This document shows, one piece after another, positions 35,566 to 47,923 of a stretch of DNA of 64,000 nucleotides (positions within the stretch are counted from its first letter, which is position 1; each line of letters begins with the position of its first letter). Source of the stretch: Allacma fusca. Taxonomy: Eukaryota > Arthropoda > Collembola > Symphypleona > Sminthuridae. The stretch covers positions 6,229,060-6,293,059 of the forward strand of contig OX359247.1 of assembly GCA_947179485.1 (NCBI GenBank), in the 5' to 3' direction. A program made the position numbers and the translations under genes. The notes under the pieces were generated by a model that was not told the DNA's origin, ran no database searches, and saw only the letters and a program-made list of their open reading frames with translations.

Positions 35566-37979
35566 AATTGCAGTATTCAATAATCTAATCTTCTCTAAAA
35601 TATACAGGGTGCCACATAAAGTATATTGTAGAAATATTTATTCCCCTGGTGTGGAGAGAAGTATTTTCCAGAATTCCAAGTCGTTTTCGTTGATATAAAG
35701 TCACAGACGTGAAGCGAAGAGTCGAATTTTTTTCTTTCGGAACGTACTTTCTCTCTCATCCACATTTTCCTTACTTTTGCCTCCGACGCTTGTCTCCGAC
35801 GTTGCTATCTAATTTTGTTGGTCCTGCCTAAAATTCTAAACGGTGGATGTCATGAAACTTCCTAAGAACGAGTACTGAATATAATATTTTTAAATTGGGG
35901 TGGGGAAATACAATTTGTCTGGCATTATCATTGTTAATTTTGTTGAGGTCCTTTAAAAATTCCGACTCTGCTTCACTGTTGGCCCCAAATATTGATCTAG
36001 GTCAAGGAAAATCTGTGAAGGGCCCAGTTGATGGCCTGAACTGTCTCCTGCCAAAAGGTTGTGTGAGAATCCTAATTATACACGGGTCAATGAAACAGTT
36101 TTTAGAAAATCTGAAAAATGGCTGCAAACTTAGGATGTATTTATGTAAATACTGGATGATTATAGAATATCGTTGGCTAAATTTTAAAAGGCACCATATT
36201 CATTTCGTAACCTATGCTTTTTAAATGGGATCTCCAATGAAAATGGTACTTTTTAGAATTTAGCCAACGATATATTCTTTAAAATATTGTCCCCGTAATC
36301 GTGCTAAACCTTTTGAACGTAAGTGTATGTGCTAGACTTTACATGATAAAAATGAGCACATTTTCAGTTTTTGTCCTTCCATTATCTGTAAAACCGCACC
36401 GCTTCAATATGCACAATATGCCAATATAAAATATGTGATGCTTTGGAGCGCAATGTAACACCATAATGCAGGAGGCCATGCCATGGAGGCAATTAATTAA
36501 ACATAAATTCTGAGGCAACTAATGGGACAATATGAGAACATTTAAATACATCAAAACCTTTTGAAATAATTCATTACCTTCTTTGACATTTTAGGATGTT
36601 GTGGCCCCAAGTTTTGAAATGACTATTTTCATTTGATGAAAATGAATCCTAATCAAATCCGCTACAAGCCCAATGCTTTGAAGTATTTTTAATGCGCACT
36701 GGTCTTCCGTGATAAAATGAAGAAAACGCGGAGGTGGAGGAAATTCTGATCTTGTCAACTGCGCTCCTCAAGAATAATTTCTCCAACCTTGCTTCCTGTC
36801 TCTTTTGGTCATGTCCACAATTCTCAGTAAAGAGACCTAACCAATAGTATCTCTCTGGAAAGACCATGGAATTTTTCTACAAAGTAGCGTTAAAGCATTT
36901 TCTAAAAATAGTGTGTGTAAAAATTGAAATAAAGAAATTGACATTCTAAAAAAACCTACTTTTGCTTCACGTCTTTAAACTCCGTGACCTCAAATGTTGA
37001 CCCTGATCAATGAAGTAAATTTTAAAATATCTGAAAAAGAATTTGCTACAAGCAGGAAGAATCAAATATTTTATGTCCAATTCTACTAAAGTAAAATGTG
37101 CAAGAAATGACACTAATAATTATTATTACTTTCCGTGCTTACAATATGTACAAATAGGTGTGAAATAATTGCTGAACAGATAATAAAATTCCTCGTGTTA
37201 TAATTACCACACACCTACATCTCAAACTACTAATTTTAAATAGTCCCTTAACATGTTTCATTGTCACACGGAGACGAGTTAAGGTATTATTAGTCATGTA
37301 CCCCGTAAATACGAAATTGTATTCAACCTGGTAATTTTAATTAATGAACTACTCAAAATAGCATCGACGTTAGCATTGTAAATAAAAACATCAGGTAACG
37401 TGCGGGTATTGCGATTTCTACCATACCAATTACGCTACAAACATGTACTTGAATAAAGTTTCCCATTACCACAAAATCTCAGATATTTTTGAAAAAATAA
37501 TGAGCATAGCCTATATGTTATACTAGAACGCCTGCATTCGGTCTATAGTATCTCGAACTACTAAAAATGAGCAGCTAATAAACCAGCATTTTATCTGCAA
37601 TGGACTCCTTCCATTAATTCCCCCTTACAACCAAGAATCCTCACTGTATACGGATTTGTTATTATTCTGCAATCCTTGTCGGCGCTACTCTTATATACTT
37701 TTCAAACGAGATTTTTTCCAGTGAAAGTTCATTCATATGGTTATTATTAGTTATATGATTTATTAGAATATTTTCACTTGGAATAGTGAAATCACATAAT
37801 AGATTTCCACACACGAATACCTTCATGCTCCAGTTGCAACAGACAAGTCAATTTGGCAAATTCACAAGCCCCAATGTAAGGTTTTTTTCCCAGAAAGAAA
37901 GGAAACAAACAAAACTTGCTACGAACTCCCGTTAATATATTTTTATTTAGTCATTGATTATACTTGTACCAATACTTTC
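35566..37979. other. Non-coding spacer before gene B
   Basis: An inverted repeat with ~34-base arms at 36164-36278 is described separately. 'ACAGGGTGCCACATAAAGTAT' near 35606 resembles a transposon tip but I found no partner. The open frame at 35895-36224 has no recognisable feature. The rest is AT-rich without signal. Confidence 0.4.
36164..36278. repeat. Inverted repeat, ~34-base arms
   Basis: Left arm AGAATATCGTTGGCTAAATT... (36164-36197) pairs with the right arm ending ...AATTTAGCCAACGATATATTCT (36243-36278), with about three mismatches and one 2-base insertion. The loop is ~45 bases. It could be a small hairpin transposon or a folded RNA; no flanking duplication identified. Confidence 0.6.
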
Positions 37980-39909
37980 ATGAGTTCGTCTGAAATGGAT
38001 AACTTGGATCTTGGAAATGGGACTTTCCTTTTGCACCATGAGCCTGATCTGGAGTTAACAACCGGCGAGTTTTTCAGCTCAATAAATAATGACACCTCAC
38101 AGTGCCTTTTTTGTTCGAATGTCATAGCAGGGACTCCAATCATTAATTTAAATTCGCAAGCCCCCTGTCAGTCTAGTCTGGACGATTTTGCTAGACTTTT
38201 CAAAATCTCTAGAAAAACACTTTTCCAAGGAACCAATAATTATTATGAATCCGTCTTGACCAACTTACCATGCGTCACGTGTGCTGTTAGTATCGATGAT
38301 GCTGTGAAATTACTTGATGAGATTGAGAGACTTCAAGCTGGTCTGGATGCAATTTTGAATCGTTTGAAGTCCAATTTGTTCAACAGTTACGAAAGCCGAG
38401 TGACCTCCGGGGTTTTAAATGAGGGGAAGGAAAAAGACGTGGAGATTTTTCAAAAAACATTCATTCAATGTAACAGTTACTCGTTTGAAATGCACTAGAA
38501 TATACAATCCTTTAAAAGCAAATAATTTGTATTTAATCAATAAAATCTTTTTCCTTAATGTGTGTGCTCTGTACTCTATAGGCTGGTCTGATTGCAAAGT
38601 TGAGGTGACACCACTTGGGAAACAACGACAAGGAATTCGTAGAGGAAAGCCAAACAAAAGCAGTTTTAAACGGGAAACTTTTACAGATGGAAATATAAGT
38701 CAAATGTCGAATCAAAACCTACTTGAAGAATGCTTGCTAGACTCCTTCGAGCCAGATGATTGTATAAACTTCCCAGAAGAAATAATAACCGACTTGAAAC
38801 CTGTCCTTACGAAGGATCACAAAACAAAGAAAAGATTGTTTGCTAATAAAAGAAACGAGAAATCATCCCTTGGAAAGAAAGGCACGATGACAAACCCAAA
38901 AGTCGAGGATTTGAAGGACTATCCATTCGTTTGCAAAACTTGTGGGAAGGGCTATTATCTTAACCATTATTTAAAAGTCCATGAGAGGACCCACAGTGAA
39001 GGAAGGAGTCTTTCATGTAGTCAATGTTCCCTGAAATTCTATTGCAACAGAAGCCTCCGACTCCACCAAGTAAAGATGCATGGGATGAGTAAAGCATCCC
39101 GATCTGAAGCTGCTCGCAAGTCCCTCCGTGGCTACAATAAAAATAGAAGACTCGAATGGTTCCTGTGTCGTCATTGTCACAAGAAATTTGACTGCAAAGA
39201 TTTGACTACACAAGACGGGAAACTCCGAGTGATCAATGATGATGACATCACCGAAACCTTTGAAAGTTTCTCGGATTTCCGGAAGCATCACTTCAACCAC
39301 TGTCAGGAGAGACCCACGGAAGAGACTCATTGTGATATCTGTGGGAAGGACTTTACTTCAGGGAAAATGTTGGAGGATCATCGGACAGTATTCCACACCA
39401 AGGAATTCCCTTTCTACTGCGAGAAATGTGGTGTGGGAAAAATCAACAAAAGTGCTCTAAATAAACATATGCTGGTTCATACAAATGCCAAAAACTTCCA
39501 TTGTCCCATCTGCTTACAAAGTTTTAAGAGGAATGTCCAGCTCAAGTTCCACATTATGAGGCATAATAATGATTTACCCTTCATGTGTGATCTCTGCGGG
39601 AAGCGTTTCACGGACAAGCAGAAACTTAAAAGGCATCATGAGACCCATAGCGAGGACAAGAAATACCCTTGTCCACAATGTGAGAAATTATTTGTGAGCA
39701 AGAGCTACGTCTATCATCATATTTGGGATACGCATAAAAAAGCCAGACGTCCGAAAAACTCCCCGTCCGTCGTCATCAAAGATCCTCCTGTTCAAGAGCC
39801 CAGTCTCTTGTCATCAGGAATCACAACAACAACTACCGTCAGCTTTATCGGTCTTTCTTCCAGCAATAATATGGGCTTCCAAGTGCCTACTGAGATCACC
39901 TTTATTTAA
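37980..39909 (+). CDS. Zinc-finger protein B: ZAD-like + 2 C2H2 + degenerate module + 5 C2H2
   Basis: Exons 37980-38469 and 38582-39909 give 605 residues. The ZAD-like domain has CLFC (~42-45) and CVTC (~100), with the acidic, helical SIDDAVKLLDEIERLQ after it. The phase-1 intron splits the Cys of C-W-S-D-C. Fingers CKTC and CSQC from ~280 come before a module at ~357 that keeps its first CxxC (CRHC) and the closing RKHHFNHC. It has lost the central FKC-x4-C pair, replaced by an acidic DDDITETFE, so it probably no longer folds around zinc in the same way. Five C2H2 fingers follow (CDIC, CEKC, CPIC, CDLC, CPQC), then a Ser/Thr-rich tail. Nearest relative in the window is the pseudogene upstream. 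Nuclear DNA-binding role inferred; target unknown. Confidence 0.88.
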
Positions 39910-40614
39910 TCTTCATTTTTCCAATCATCACAGTCCAGTGTGCTTCTAGTTAAATTTTTACAAATAATTAGATAATATAGTAGGAATGTACTTATTTAGC
40001 ACAGTCTCAGATTTTTACTATTTGTATTAATTCCAACATCACGCCTTTCTTATTTATGTGAAACTATAAGTATATATTGTAGGTAAGAATATCCGGTTAC
40101 ATTTCTTTAAAAAAAATAATACACACCCAGGGAGTTTCAATTTTAATGCTCATGTGACATGATATTAAAATAAGTAATAAATTGTGGGCAATACACTGAA
40201 ATAAGGAGTATTTGATTATTATTGCATATTAAGGATTGCATATTGCATGTATATTGATTGTGCGGGTTGTGTAGACGTCCTTGCCGCTTTCTACGTTCAA
40301 AATAGGAATAAAGACAGGAATTGGGCGGCCATCGGGAGGAAAGTATTCGGCATGAGTAATTATTCTTAATTTGTGTAATAATTAAATTAAAATAATTAAT
40401 CTGTCGTTATTCTGTTGACATATACCCAACAGGGAATTAGAACTCATTGTCAGTTTCAGTAATTACTATTCACCCCAATTTGGCGACGAACTGACTACGC
40501 AACAGTCAGCAGGACAAGTTTTGAACTGCTGTTGGATTTACTGGCATAGATTTTAATTATTAAGCATTATAAAAAATACGAGACCAGCTATAACAGTACT
40601 AGCGATACTTAATA
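39910..40614. other. Spacer between genes B and C
   Basis: AT-rich 3' flank of B and upstream region of C. No feature recognised. Confidence 0.4.
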
Positions 40615-43305
40615 ATGGAAGTGGATATTAAACCCGAGAAAATAATGGGGCTGGAAAGTACATTCGAAATTGTAGATGACAGAATCAATATTGACATCAA
40701 AGAGCGCAGAGTCCCTGGATCTGACAGTGGTATCCCCGTGGACCAAGACTTGCAACCAGACCAATGCTTACTTTGTTGTAATAATGTTGTTATGGACGTA
40801 GACAGTGATATAAACGGGAATGCTCGGAGCCAAATGTCATTGAATCAACTGAATGACCTACTTAAAGTCTTCAGGATCTCCCTGGACTCTTTTGAAGGGA
40901 TTCGTCCGGAAGGTTGGATTCCATCGAAGTTATTCTGCGAACCCTGTAGCAAGAACATTTGCGAAGCCTTGGACCTTCTCAGTGGGATAGAATCCCTGCA
41001 GAAAAACTTCAAAATATTGACAAAAATCCTGCAAGAAACTCTTCTGAATAATTGGGCCAGCAAGGTTGTTAATGCGTCGGAATTTAACAACCATATTCGT
41101 AAAATACTTGTACAGTGTAAGATTTTGATTAATATAATTATTCCTTTGATAATTTAGCAGATTGGCATAATAATAGCACTCGGAGTAATAATTTAATCAA
41201 ATAAATGTAACTTTTCTTTATTTGCAGGTTTTTCAGGGTGTAAGGTTTTAGTTGAACGTCCGAGTTTAAAGGTCTCGAGTGGAAAGAGAAATAATTTCTG
41301 GCGTAAAATTCAACCGTCAACCAATAGTCGTCAGTTAACGGACGTACGTAAAAGCATTCGACGAAGCACATCAAAATATGCTAGGAAGATTATTAAAGAA
41401 GAATTAAAAGATTTCTCTGAACCTAATATGACGGAATTCGAAAGCGATGGTGATGTTGATTACGTGCCCTTTGAGAGCGACGGAGAGGGAGAGCAAGTTA
41501 GAGTGGAAAATAATAGTACGGGTGAAAGTAGTGTGTATCCGAAGAAAGGAAAAACCTCCGTAGTTCGTAAAATGAAAAATAAGCTCCAATTAGCTTCAGT
41601 TCTCCATGGTCGGGTTGGAAAGAAAAAACCTGCAAAAGAGAGATCCAATAGGGTTTATGATGATCACGGGAGAGCAATTTCCTTTGAGTGCTCATTTTGT
41701 CAAAAGAAATTAATTCGTCAAGACTATGTGGTTGAGTCAGGGGAATATGTATTCAAATGTTCTCCAGACTGCTGTGAAAAAACGATAAGTTCATTTGGTA
41801 ATTTAATTTCCCATCACGAAGCCTCCTGTCCTGTTAGGCCCAGACGACATCAGATGAATAAGAATACGTCTGCTGACGCCATAAGGAAAGTTAGTGGCCA
41901 ACAAATAGGTTTGAAACATAATGACCGCCATTTAGTAGTTGGTTTCGAATGCCCGTTTTGTCAGAAACAAATGTTACCATCAGATTTCAAGTTGGAATCC
42001 GGACAGTACCTTTTCAAGTGTACATGGGACTCTTGCGATACAGTAACAAGGACTTTTTTCAATATGGCTTACCATCATCATTCTCACTGTTCCGGGAAAC
42101 GTAGACGTAGATGGAAATCTGCACACAAATCCAGAGCTGAGGATCAGATTACTAAGGATACATCTTCCTCCGGAGAACCCATGGTCAGCTCTTCGAAATC
42201 TGGAAACGGCCGTGAATATGACTTAAAAGGTCGAATAATATCTTTTGAGTGTCCTCAATGCGAGAAGAAAATGACTCGGACAGATTTCGTTGATGAAGCA
42301 ACCAACAGTTTTGCTTTCAAGTGCTCTCCAATTTGTTGCGAAAAGAATTTTTCAACGTTTGCAAACCTAATCTTCCACCACGAGTCTCGTTGTAAATCTA
42401 CTGATGGCGAACAGACTACTGATAACCAGCACCAAGTACGATCTGTGAAGAGGAAGAAACCAAAGGAACAAATGCGACCATATTTCCCATTGGAAACATT
42501 TCAGTGCAAGCATTGTCGTAAATGCTATAAGAAACAAGAATACACGAAGGAAGACTCTGGAGGGATTATCTTTGACTGTGACATATTGGATTGTGACAAA
42601 TCCTTCAGAACATTCTCTGTTTTCCGGCGGCACCATGAAGCAACTTGCCCAGAGAAACCCCCGGGTTCCAACATATGTGAACATTGTGGGAAAAAATGTC
42701 AGAATGGTCAGATCTTGAGAAATCATCTAGCGTCTTTCCACACTGGAGACTTTAAGTACTTTTGCGATAAGTGCGGGGTTGGACTAGTGAGTACCCAGGC
42801 CTTGCGTCGACACATGCTGACACATATCTCCGAGAGAAATTTCCAGTGCACTTACTGCTCGTCCACTTTCAAAAGAAAGGATCACCTCATCAACCATGAA
42901 AGGAGACATCGGGCTGAATTAACCCATATGTGTGGTGTCTGTGGCAAGAGATTTGCAGTTCGGGAAGGTTTAAGACAGCATGAGTTGAATTTCCACGGTC
43001 AAGGAGAATTTGTGTGTCCTACTTGCAAGAAAACTTTCAAAAGCATTTCGTACTTAAGGCACCATGTTTGGGCAACACATAAAGGCATGAGAAGAAGCAT
43101 GTCCAAACGTGGTATCAAACACAAGGAAGAAGAATGCGAGATTGAAATTGTTGAAGCTATGGAAATCTTGCCTGTCGAAGCCATCAAAACATGTACGAAG
43201 TCTAGACAGTTGGATATTTTAGAGGGTTCAAGAATTCACGAAGAGGATATCATGGCTGTTAATAGTTTGCTGTCAATGACTACAGTGGATATTGAAATAC
43301 CTTAA
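40615..43305 (+). CDS. Zinc-finger protein C: ZAD-like + 4 HH-C modules + 5 C2H2
   Basis: Exons 40615-41116 and 41228-43305 give 859 residues. It begins MEVDIKPE, as gene F begins MEVDIKPR. ZAD-like domain: CLLC (~51-54), MSLNQLNDLLKVFRIS, then CEPC and a long helical run. Intron phase 1 splits the Cys of C-F-S-G-C. After an acidic linker come four modules at ~320, ~407, ~507 and ~592. The first and third are preceded by an R-x-YD-x-x-G lead (RVYDDHGR, REYDLKGR); each has F-x-C-x-x-C, then FKC-x4-C (FDC in the fourth), then HH-x3-C. The C2H2 array CEHC, CDKC, CTYC, CGVC, CPTC runs to ~787, and a ~70-residue tail follows. This is the clearest example of the family's full layout. Function inferred as DNA binding only. 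Confidence 0.9.
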
Positions 43306-44737
43306 AAGCTTATAGTTATTTTTATTCAAAACTACCATATTTAGTTAATTACTTATGTGGTGACGGAGAGCTACGTGCAACTTGCGTTGAGTAATATTAT
43401 ATTAAATTAATTATGATTATAAGAACTATTTTATTAATAGATTTAGCACGATTTTTACAAAATAAAGTTTGATTATAGAAAGAACAGATGATACGTAAAA
43501 TACCGCTGCAATAATTATCTCGCAAAATAATGAACTATTCATGTAATTAATTGTTTGTAAAATTGTAATGCATAATATCCTAAAAATTACAAACCTGATT
43601 TGAAATGGAAGGGTGTATAAAAGGCTGTACTATTCATTTGCGGCGGCAATGTGTTGGAATATTGAACAATTAGGCAGAGTTAGCAGTCTTATAAAATCTG
43701 CAACTCTATTATTACTACACTTACCGACGTTACGTTACAGTGAGCACAATATATTTGTCCTCCCCTGGTAGGCTTTATCCTTAACAACGAGTAAGCTCTA
43801 ACCAATGTGTCAACGACCACCGACAAATCTCTGAAATTGTAGGCAATAGTACAACCAATATATTTCTGTCCAATACATAATTCCCCAAAATATCGCCCCG
43901 TCAAAGCATCGAACCATATGAAAATGACGCAAATTTTTATCCTCCTGGTGAGCCACTTGAGACCTGGATAAATTATTATTGTAGCTTCTGTTTACATGAA
44001 ATATACAAAGTAAAAATGTTTTATTTTGAATAGTTCACACTTTACGCTAACGTTGCATTTGCGTGTTCGACCTAAAACCGGTCGTCATTTCTTTTTACTT
44101 GGTTTCTTGGCTACTTACGTTAATTAATGCACACCACCCGAGCGGACCAACATTGTAGGGATAACCTGCCGGCCTCCATCCGGTTGACCTTCCCGACCGA
44201 CATACCTCAAGATCACATCAAATGGTAGAAATAATAGTAGATCAACACAATTTTAATAAAAATCCAGGAATTGAATTCATGGCATGACTAGACCCATAGA
44301 ACTGGTACTATATGGAATCAACATTTTGCTGACATAAACAAACAGTAGTCAGAAAGAAGTCAGTAAGCCGTCCGACATAATATTGTGATAAAATGCTAGG
44401 GGCACGTTGAGAAAAATAATAACGGCTTGACTGCTTGCGTGAAACAGCGGGAACAATATTTTTTAAAAATCAGTTCTCATTTCGTGTGGTGTATTATTAA
44501 AAAGGAATCGGAATTCATGAATTGTAATTATTTTAATCGAGGTTTGCCTGTTGATTTATACTTGTGTAGCCATAATTTATATTCACAATAGTAACTTCAA
44601 CATCTGTCACTCCATCAGATAATTTGACTATCGGCTTGCTTCAACTAAACTGGCAAAAACTTAAAGGACTGAAATTTCTAAAAGGAAGACAAATAATTTG
44701 ATAAAATATAGTGCCAGTGAAAAGTACAGGAGTCGTT
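43306..44737. other. Spacer after gene C
   Basis: AT-rich. The GTTCGA-like word near 43908 is not part of a tRNA. No coding frame or transposon ends that I can support up to the inverted duplication. Confidence 0.4.
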
Positions 44738-44963
44738 TGGATTTAACCACGTAGGGCACACATTAAATTCATAAGTGGCCTCCCTGTTTAAATTCCATAT
44801 GTGATCTCCCTGATTTAGTTCCTTAAGTGGCCTCCCTGTAATTAATTCCAAATGTGGCCTCCGTGTAGTCAATTCCTGAAGTCACCTCCGTATAGTAAAT
44901 TCCATCAGACTTTCCTCTAAAAAAACGTCTAGTAATTTCCAATGTACCCTGTAAATGTCAAGT

Positions 44964-45604
44964 GGGTGCCTACAAACAGAATCGAATACGACTTTTCCCT
45001 ATGGCGGAATTGCAACAAAATTGATGAAGTTTCCAGACAAGACGACCTAAAGTATGTCCGGAAAAATATTTAAAAAATTCCTATATCAATACCCCTTGCT
45101 AGGGGGACCAGTGAAGTGGGACAGTGGCCACTGTCATATCTCGAGTATTTGAAGTCCGATTTGCATGAAAATTGGTATGTAGAGTCTACATATGATTTCA
45201 TCGAGGCCGTTTTTCACCGGAACCAGAAATTCCGACAATTCGAGTTTTTACAGAAAACTGAAGATTGGTCGTTTATCATCATGAAAACTTGATAAAATTA
45301 CCATACGCCGAAAATCGTAAAAAATAGAATTTTCGGAATTTCTTGTTCCGGTGAAAAACGACCTCGATGAAATCATATGCAGACTCTACATACCAATTTT
45401 CATGCAAATCGGACTTCAAATACTCGAGATATGACAGTGGTCACTGTCCCACTTCACAGGTCCCCCTAGCAAGGGGTATTGATGTAGGAATTTTTTAAAT
45501 ATTTTTCCGGACATACTTTAGGTCGTCTTGTCTGGAAACTTCATCAATTTTGTTGCAATTCCGCCATAGGGAAAAGTCGTATTCGATTCTGTTTGTAGGC
45601 ACCC
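44964..45604. mobile_element. Fold-back transposon with ~280-base inverted arms
   Basis: Two arms (about 44964-45245 and 45325-45604) are nearly perfect reverse complements, with only a handful of mismatches, around a ~80-base loop. Tips are GGGTGCCTACAAACAGAA. Both sides are flanked by AAGT (44960-44963 and 45605-45608). The opposite arm of the inverted duplication shows the unoccupied site (reverse complement TCAAGTTCATATG near 47945), which proves both the insertion and the 4-base duplication. No coding capacity. Superfamily not assigned. Confidence 0.9.
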
Positions 45605-45690
45605 AAGTTAATATGCTCTATCCTTTTATGAAATTCATTTTGCTTGCAATGTAACTCCCCTGTTTTGTAGTGAGTCCATTACACACATCA

Positions 45691-45951
45691 CTAAAACTTG
45701 CAGAAATTTTTTTTATCAATCCAAGTTTGCGTTTTTAGCATGTTTTTCTCCCTTGTGCTCTTCCATATCACGCGTTTCCTGGAATTTGCCCCCACAAATC
45801 GGACAAGGTATTGTTCTTGGGCGCGACACATCCACATCACCGATGCAGGTAAGTGATATTGAAACACTCTTTCAGTCCTGTAATATTTTTTACAAGAGGA
45901 GCAACAATAAAAATATTTACTATCGATTGGAGGCAATGTGAGTATACACAA
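45691..45951 (-). pseudogene. Zinc-finger fragment, left-arm copy
   Basis: Minus-strand reading KYFYCCSSCKKYYRTERVFQ then shifts frame: relative to the right-arm copy one T is missing in CCTTGCATCGG (near 45846), and the C2H2 finger CPICGGKF... is read in another frame. No start codon, promoter or second exon found. Confidence 0.7.
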
Positions 45952-46028
45952 TAAAATGGCTCTCTCTTCAATTCACTTATTCTCTGCAACTGCCACTTAA
46001 TAATTTTCTTACTATCAGGAGCAGTAAG

Positions 46029-46243
46029 GGAGTGTGCACATATTACGTTTCATTTTTTCACCATTTTTGGACCCTACCCCCCCTATCGTCATCCTAACGT
46101 CATTATTCCTTGACCCCCCCTCCCCTGGAAACGTCATCAAAGCAAAAAACAAGTTTAATCAGGAGCATTTTTAGGGCGGCGTCAGCCCCCTTATAAGATA
46201 GTGTTGGCCGTGATGTCTGGTAGTTTTCCCCCGAAACTACTAG
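46029..46243. other. Spacer with truncated dispersed element, copy 3
   Basis: From 46173 the sequence TTTTT-AGGGCGGCGTCAGCCCCC matches the start of the elements at 6681 and 26106 and is cut off by the assembly gap. Just before it (46065-46140), C-rich tracts and ACGTCAT words resemble the inside of the MITE at 27016 in reverse orientation, possibly a fragment of that family. Confidence 0.5.
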
Positions 46244-46443
46244 NNNNNNNNNNNNNNNNNNNNNNNNNNNNNNNNNNNNNNNNNNNNNNNNNNNNNNNNN
46301 NNNNNNNNNNNNNNNNNNNNNNNNNNNNNNNNNNNNNNNNNNNNNNNNNNNNNNNNNNNNNNNNNNNNNNNNNNNNNNNNNNNNNNNNNNNNNNNNNNNN
46401 NNNNNNNNNNNNNNNNNNNNNNNNNNNNNNNNNNNNNNNNNNN
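46244..46443. other. Assembly gap (200 N)
   Basis: Exactly 200 undetermined bases, a conventional placeholder length, so the true distance is unknown. It lies inside a dispersed repeat and between the arms of an inverted duplication, both plausible causes of the break. Confidence 0.99.
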
Positions 46444-47504
46444 AATAGTAATTTTCCCAGGTCACCAGAGGGTCACGACACCAGGGGTGGATAAACTTTT
46501 TTGCGACGCTTTCATGGATTTATATTTTAGACAGTATTATAATAAATTATAATATAGAAATTACTTGATAACATTATTACCTACAATTTAAGGTAATTGT
46601 CGATGTTCCTTGGCTCATAGGTTTAAACTTATTCGATGTTATAGAAGGATAAATATACTGTGCTCACTGTATCACATATTATTCGGAGTCGGGCAGTTGG
46701 GGACCATGCATGCAACAATTCATTCAATGAACTAGTTCGTTAATTGAACTTTTCTGAAATATTTCAAGATTTGAGTGAAACTTAGTGTACTCAAAACTTA
46801 TTAATTCATGTAAGAATGAGTGAAGAGAATGCAACGAACGTGAATGAACGTGAATGTCTAGGTACGATTAAGAGATCTGAATTGAACTGAATGTGAGAAC
46901 AGATATTACGGAACTCTGATTTAACGTATGTTCATATTCCTTAAACTGTTTCAAAAGATCAAAGAACTGAATATATTCGGCAGATATCCCTGGAAATTTC
47001 TAATTTTCAACTAAAAATAAGATTTAAGATTGAACTAGGAACTTTAAATTAAATATTCATGATTGAACCGAATGGATTCAATCTGAACGTGAATTGAACA
47101 TTTAATTTTAGTGCAATTTCAGTGAACGTGACTAAACGCAAAAAGACATACTTATGAACTGAACTGAATGTGAATGGTATAACCAATAACAATGAACTGA
47201 GTATGAGTGAACGCTGCGCGAAAGAAAATAAAATGAACTCAATTTGATTTGAACGTTTCCTCAAAGTTGCACGCATAGTTTGGACAGCTCCATTGTCAGA
47301 CTAACAAAAGTTTGTATGTATGTACTGCGTAATTTGTTGCATGTAAATTATTGGCTGGTCATTGGCATTGATGCTTTTCAATTAGAGGTAATGAGTATGA
47401 TTACGTGACTTCCGGAAGTTGTTCAGCCGTTCTGTATTATTACCACTTTAATGTTGACATTGTAGCTTTTGTATGGCATTTAAAATATACTTGAATTTGC
47501 AAGC
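46444..47504. other. Spacer with irregular GAACGTGAATG repeats
   Basis: Between ~46720 and ~47280 the sequence is built of GAACTGAAT, GAACGTGAATG and similar words. It is bordered by weakly inverted GACCATGCATGCAAC and GTTGCACGCATAGTTTGG. This may be a decayed hAT-like MITE comparable to the GAATTGAA island at 27800-28260. No flanking duplication could be fixed. Confidence 0.35.
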
Positions 47505-47923
47505 ATGGCAGAGAGTAGGAACCAAGTTAATATTACTGCTCCTGATAGTAAGAAAATTATTAAGTGGCAGTTGCAGAGAATAAGTGAATTGAAGAGAGAG
47601 CCATTTTATTGTGTATACTCACATTGCCTCCAATCGATAGTAAATATTTTTATTGTTGCTCCTCTTGTAAAAAATATTACAGGACTGAAAGAGTGTTCCA
47701 ATACCACTTACCTTGCATCGGTGATGTGGATGTGTCGCGCCCAAGAACAATACCTTGTCCGATTTGTGGGGGCAAATTCCAGGAAATGCGTGGTATAGAA
47801 GTGCACAAGGGCGACAAACATGCTAAACGTAAGCTTGGATTGATAAAAAATATTTCTGCAAGTTTTAGGGATGTGTGCGATGGGCTCACTACAAAACAGG
47901 GGGTTACATTGCAAGCAAAATGA
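47505..47923 (+). pseudogene. Zinc-finger fragment, right-arm copy
   Basis: A frame from ATG 47505 (MAESRNQVNITAPDSKKIIK...REPFYC) overlaps a second frame that reads KYFYCCSSCKKYYRTERVFQ. The second frame continues into a canonical C2H2 finger CPICGGKFQEMRGIEVHKGDKHAK and ends at 47923. The two frames cannot be joined by an intron of reasonable size, so a frameshift separates them, unless the second is an exon of a gene whose start I cannot see. It lies within the inverted duplication (from 47531) and ~300 bases upstream of gene D. Confidence 0.5.

Larger units (their letters stand above)
44738..46028 (-). repeat. Left arm of ~650-base inverted duplication (interrupted)
   Basis: Reverse-complement match to 47531-48180 once the 641-base fold-back element and its 4-base target duplication are removed. 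From its outer end it holds five ~27-base tandem units (GGCCTCCCTG..AATTCC), then a spacer, then a zinc-finger fragment on the minus strand. The match stops near AGGAGCAGTAA at 46028. Confidence 0.88.

Noticed and set aside
42367..42726. 119-codon minus-strand frame across gene C
   Set aside because: Antisense shadow of the Cys/His-rich coding sequence; similar frames oppose every zinc-finger gene.
43900..43925. GTTCGA-like word near 43908, possible tRNA B box
   Set aside because: The context does not give an A box or cloverleaf pairing at the right distance.
46103..46494. Open frames crossing the N run
   Set aside because: They exist only because undetermined bases contain no stop codons.
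46680..47290. Complete hAT MITE in the GAACGTGAATG-rich stretch
   Set aside because: Inverted ends are weak and no 8-base flanking duplication could be found, so it is left as an irregular repeat region.
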